Assembly: GCA_032719365.1 (NCBI GenBank)
Contig: CM064861.1
Span: 76,752,863 to 76,816,862 of the forward strand
Direction: 5' to 3'
Source: Prinsepia uniflora
Lineage: Eukaryota > Streptophyta > Magnoliopsida > Rosales > Rosaceae
DNA: 64,000 bases
This document shows, in pieces, positions 59,966 to 64,000 of the stretch. The notes below the pieces were generated by a model. The model saw nothing but the letters and a program-made list of their open reading frames with translations, was not told the origin of the DNA and searched no databases. Positions within the stretch are counted from its first letter, which is position 1. Every line of letters starts with the position of its first letter. The translations under genes were made by a program, and so were the position numbers.

Positions 59966-62103
59966 TATAACAATCTGACCCGTAAATTATGTATTTACAG
60001 GAATGTTTTAGGATTTTTTTTTTGGGATTCAACAAAAATTATTTAGAGAACTTGATGATTTTTCCCCGAAGGTTAACCTTGTCTTTCTAATTGTGGAAAT
60101 GTATTTTTGGAAAGGAGAAATTTTATTTTGGGTTGATTGGATAAGGATGGTTTAGATGGGATTCACTCTCATTCTCTCTCCTTTTCCAGTCCAAGTAAAC
60201 ACACATGCACACACAAAAAACCATTAAACACCCAATCCTTATATCTTGAGTTTGAGGGACTTTTGGGCAAAACCAACACCAGAAATGAGCTCAAGCGATT
60301 CCCACAATCCATAGGAGGTCAGGGTTGAAGGAAGGAACGGCTGGGATTGCACAGTGTGAAAGCTTGAAGTTTGGACAAAGCTTTCAAGGCTAATATCTTC
60401 AAATCCATGTGAATTTCCATATAAAGTTTGTAAGATTTTTTTGAGAAATGAGGGAGATACGAAGGTTTGAAGTTTCAAGTAAAAATGGAGTTTTTTAGCC
60501 AGCGAGGCAACGACGATGACGACGGCGGCCAATCTTCTTCTCTGGCCAGCTGATGATGTTAGTGATGATGTCATCAATGGTGTTAGGGATGACATCAACA
60601 ATGACATCATCGATTACATGAGTAGGTTAGTGACAATGGTAATCTGACATGTCAGTCCATGTCTGCGTGTCAGTGACATGTGGTAGCTAAAGTCAGCGCC
60701 ATGTGGCATGATGACGTTAGTGTTGACCAACGTCGACCACCATTGAACAACGATCGTCAAACTTTGACCGGCGCATGTGGACATGTGGGCATGAATTTTA
60801 AGGTGAAACTAGTCTTGTTCGAATAGTTTCGACTTCCTGAATCCAATGGTGGTTGTTTCAAGTCGATCAGAGGTCATTTGGTTAGTGTTTTGGAAGTTTT
60901 TTTTCCTCCCCAAAGCGTGTTCCGGACGGCTTTCCAGTTCCGAGGTTTTGGGGGGTTTCTTATGTGGACTTGTATAGATTAGTAGTGACCCCTGGGTGTG
61001 ACTTTGACAAACCTGGATGTTCCAAAGTCTTCAGATTGGCTTACGGCTCATATGTTGAATGGGCAACGGTATTGTGAGTGGACAATTGCTTTCATAACTC
61101 TGACACATGCATACCTATATGTTTTTACTGGCTTTATGATATGATTTGCCATAGTTATGGATATGGTTATAATTGCTGGATAAATGTTGGATTAGCAATG
61201 AATTTATGGCTATATTTCTGGATATTGAATTATGATGGGTTTTTTGTGAACCGTGTTTCGGGATGGTGCACGTGTGATAACTGTTTTGGGCTGATGCCCA
61301 TATGATAACTGTTTTGGGTTGGTTCCCATGTGATAAAATATATTTCGGTTTAGATACTCTTTTCTTGATTGGTTAACCTCTGGCGATTGGATCGCTATAT
61401 CCGGAGTTGGACTCCGAGGATACCTAGAGATGAACACGGTCGTGGTCTGAGTTGGATTCGTCACGTGTCAACGGAGTTGGATTTCATAGATTCGTTATTG
61501 TTTACCGGTAATACAGATGCGATGCTGATAGGACTAGTGACTGGTTGGACCAACAGGATGAGGTTTGACTTATGGCTGGATGGACCAGCGAGACCAGGTT
61601 TGGTTTTATTTACTCGTGATGTGTGCAAAGATTTTCGAAATGGCCTAGAGCCTGTGTTTTCAGTGAAATGTGGGTCAAAGAGCCTTTATATATATTTCTA
61701 TGATTATGGATGGACCCATGGTTTATATATATATATATATATATATTACGGTTTATTTGAAAACAATGTTTTAATTGACTATACATGCATGTTTTACAAA
61801 ACGAAGGGTTTAAAGGTATATTTCGGAAAATGGTTTTCTAAAGTTTTGTTTTTGTCCACTCACACTTTTGTTTTAGCACCCTCTAGGTTGAACGCGGACG
61901 TGGGTTGTGTGAAGGCTGAGGCATCACGTTGAGTTGCGTACTATGATTATCCTGAATAGGATGTGGTAGTATTCCTTATCTGACATGGGGTAAGTACGTT
62001 TATTTAATTCTTCGAGGGTAATTTAGTCAGTTTACAAGGTTGTAATAGACGGGAGCAGGTCCTCTCACGTTAATCGAGGGGGATTACAAGGTGGGTCCTC
62101 TCA
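59966..62103 (+). repeat. 3' LTR, 2138 bp (TGTAACAATCTGACCC family)
   Basis: Starts TATAACAATCTGACCC and ends GGTGGGTCCTCTCA. It shows the common long-LTR plan: arms at 61074 and 61854, CATGCAT near 61100 and 61780, and a GGGAGCAGGTCC phrase near the end. The frames at 61369-61932 and 60239-60610 are translations of LTR sequence without motifs. The tandem words inside are GATAACTGTTTTGGG (about 61276-61340). Confidence 0.8.
61074..61886 (+). other. Intron-like LTR module with inverted arms
   Basis: GTGAGTGGAC at 61074-61083, GTCCACTCAC at 61854-61863, then CACTTTTGTTTTAGCACC and CTCTAG/GT ending at 61886. Length 813 bp. Both arms are perfect in this family. Confidence 0.5.
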
Positions 62104-62943
62104 TTTACGTAAACAAATCTAAATCAACAATCACATTATTTACTATACTCCTAACTAACATGTATACATGCGACACCATTATACACTTACCATGTCCACG
62201 TGCCAATATTTGCACATAAAAGAGAAAAATATTCGCTCTTATTATTTCTGAATGTAAACTAAAACTCTCCAAAAACTCCAACCTCCTTACATAAACCCTA
62301 GTAACTCTAAATTATTAATCCTCATACAAATATACGTTTTACAATTAAATTCTATAAGGAAAAGGCTTCCTAAACAATTAAGAAATCTAATTTAAAATTT
62401 TCCTACAAGTAAAGGACTGTAAATAATAATAATATAAAATGAAGTAGGACTAAAATCCTTATACAATGTGGAGAAGAGTTGTGAAAGCAACTTAAAATTA
62501 TCTAAATACGCCAAAAACTCGGAATTAAGCTTCAGGTATCAGTTTCAGTGGTCACCCATCGAATTTGGAAGGTTCAAAGGCACAGTCAACCCTGATCAAC
62601 GCGCAGGGCTACTGCTTGGGGTCTTTGGTGGACGCTCACAGAATCAGGAAGAAGGCTTTAGGACATACGCGCCGTGGATGGGAGAGGATGTTTGACCGAC
62701 GCTTATCGAATTGGGCAACACTACAGTAACCCGTAAAATTTTCTTCCCTTCATAACTTCTTCATTTCAACACCGATTTATGTGATGTTTTCGCCCAAATT
62801 CTCACAATTCCAAGCCCTACTTGATCTACACATTTCTCAAAAAATATATTATTTTCTCCAATTGCATAAAATGAAATATTAACAAAACATAAGTAAAAGG
62901 GTATTATATCATGGATAAAACATGCATAAAATATGACCTAACA
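62104..62943. other. AT-rich insertion between duplicated LTR ends, possible minus-strand LTR
   Basis: No gene. The right edge, read on the minus strand, starts TGTTAGGTCATATTTTATGC and resembles the starts of Tat/Athila LTRs. No second edge or target duplication could be fixed. The frame at 62468-62695 has no recognised motif. Confidence 0.4.
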
Positions 62944-63108
62944 GTACTATGATTATCTTGAATAGGATGTGGTAGTATTCCTAGTCTGACACATGGTAAG
63001 TATGTTTATTTAATTCTTCGGGGGTAATTTGATCATTTTACAAGGTTGTGATAGACGAGAGCAGGTCCTCTCACGTTAATCGAAGGGAATTATGGGGAGG
63101 GTCCCGTC
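62944..63108 (+). repeat. Duplicate of the 3' end of LTR 59966-62103
   Basis: It repeats 61938-62103 (GTACTATGATTATC through GGGTCC...TCA) with scattered changes, followed by the same flank TTTA(C/T)GTAA. Confidence 0.85.
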
Positions 63109-63432
63109 ATTTATGTAAGTAAATCCAAATCAACAATCACATTATTTACTATACTCCTAACTAACATATCAACAATCACATTATTTACGGGGAGGGACAT
63201 TGAAAATGGTTAGTTGAAAGAATAAAGATAGAGGGGTTTAAAAGTGTGTAACCAAAGTCACGTTTTATAGCTAAGAATTTAAATATGAGTACTCTTGCTA
63301 ATTTGTACCTGCAAATCATAAATTAGTTTCGTAGACAAAATCAACACTTTTACGTAAGCAAATCCATATCAACAATCACATTATTTACTCTATTCCTAAC
63401 AAACATATATGTATATATATATATATATGCGA
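63109..63432. repeat. Repeated flank phrase and AT run
   Basis: TCAACAATCACATTATTTAC occurs here at about 63131, 63170 and 63369, and once at about 62124. An AT run ends at 63428. No gene. Confidence 0.8.
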
Positions 63433-64000
63433 TGTCAGGACCCATCCCAAATCACTTGGATTATCGTGGGACGTACTTGCTCCCATATGAAATTGCGTGT
63501 CAGACTAGGGATAAACTCGTCACTTGCTCGGGACTCATCAGAGTACACTAGGATCGGTGGTGGCATGTGATGTATAGATCTCTGCTACAGCCCGCATCCG
63601 CTATCAACTTGAAGGGTATTAAAACCATTAAAAGCTGTGAGTGGACGAAATAAATAATTTAATAAAAACTTATTTCATAAAAGACATTTATGCCCTTCAC
63701 AACAAACCATGCATGCATTCAAAAACTAGTTATCAAACCATTTATCAATAATTAAACCATTAGGGCCTTAGCTCAAAACCGTAAACCAAAGTATATGGGA
63801 ACTCAGCCCAAAACCCATCATGTGGGAACTCAGCCCAAAATCAATCTCCGAAATCATAAAACACGGGGTCTTAGTCCCCAAACCAACCACACGGTGAAAC
63901 ATCATATACATAAATATATATATATATATATATAACCCATCCTCGGCATCTCATATGCCCAATCAAGAACCCGTCACTAATACTCGGGTCTAATCTCCGA
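63433..64000 (-). repeat. Partial minus-strand LTR running off the window
   Basis: Its plus-strand edge TGTCAGGACCC is the 3' end of a long LTR. GTGAGTGGAC (63637-63646) is the inverse arm, preceded on the plus strand by CTTGAAGGGT (acceptor-like, damaged). Short GGGAACTCAGCCCAAAA repeats lie near 63797-63840. The start is beyond 64000. Confidence 0.8.

Noticed and set aside
61369..61932. 187-codon plus frame
   Set aside because: Lies wholly within an LTR across the predicted module, contains an AT-run translation (YIYIYIYYG) and shows no domain.

Overview
The window is nuclear DNA of a flowering plant, most likely a eudicot. It is AT-rich and almost entirely long-terminal-repeat (LTR) retrotransposons nested inside one another. 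The plant signatures are Ty3/gypsy polyproteins of the Tat/Ogre type, an Athila-type primer-binding site matching tRNA-Asp, a plant mobile domain (PMD) reading frame, spliceosomal intron signals and a two-exon defensin-like peptide gene. I cannot name the species. The only apparently intact host gene is the defensin-like gene at 24920-25396 (minus).

The dominant structure is a large direct duplication. Bases 1-22054 (copy 1) and about 35878-57736 (copy 2) are the same nested array, starting 35.9 kb apart. Each holds a minus-strand Tat/Ogre-like element (LTR, gag, protease, RT, RNase H, integrase). Each is interrupted within gag-pol, at the same site, by the same non-autonomous Athila-like element (10752-17444 and 44515-50115). 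Both copies share a frameshift at the protease and a stop near the integrase C-terminus, so they were duplicated after the elements nested and decayed. They then took different insertions. Copy 1 received a Tekay-like element (1294-7507) with loss of the RT/RNase H region. Copy 2 received solo LTRs at 39105-41669 and 51176-54092, and a third solo LTR (31290-34427) sits in its 3' region.

Layout. 1-1293: integrase and RNase H tail. 1294-7507: Tekay-like insertion. 7508-10746: protease and linker. 10752-17444: Athila-like insertion. 17445-18906: gag. About 19062-21311: 5' LTR with seven exact-length 81-bp repeats. 21312-27254: locus-specific DNA with the defensin-like gene, an exon-1 relic, a Harbinger/Tourist-like element and flank repeats. 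27255-28132: truncated 3' LTR of copy 2. 28133-35364: antisense, intron-containing PMD pseudogene of the Tat element with its own TATA box, split by a solo LTR. 35694-54499: pol and gag of copy 2 with insertions. 54654-56996: its 5' LTR. 56997-58273: flank repeat. 58274-62103: decayed plus-strand element with its 3' LTR. 62104-64000: duplicated LTR ends and a further minus-strand LTR running off the window.

The most unusual signal is a module shared by all the long Tekay-type LTRs here, although their termini differ and they lie on both strands. An arm GTGAGTGGAC and its inverse GTCCACTCAC bracket about 0.8-1.1 kb holding short tandem repeats private to each family. The left arm reads as a 5' splice site, and a CCCTCCAG-like 3' splice site follows the right arm, so the module resembles an intron inside the LTR. 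A GC-rich hairpin lies about 340 bp upstream of it in two of the families.
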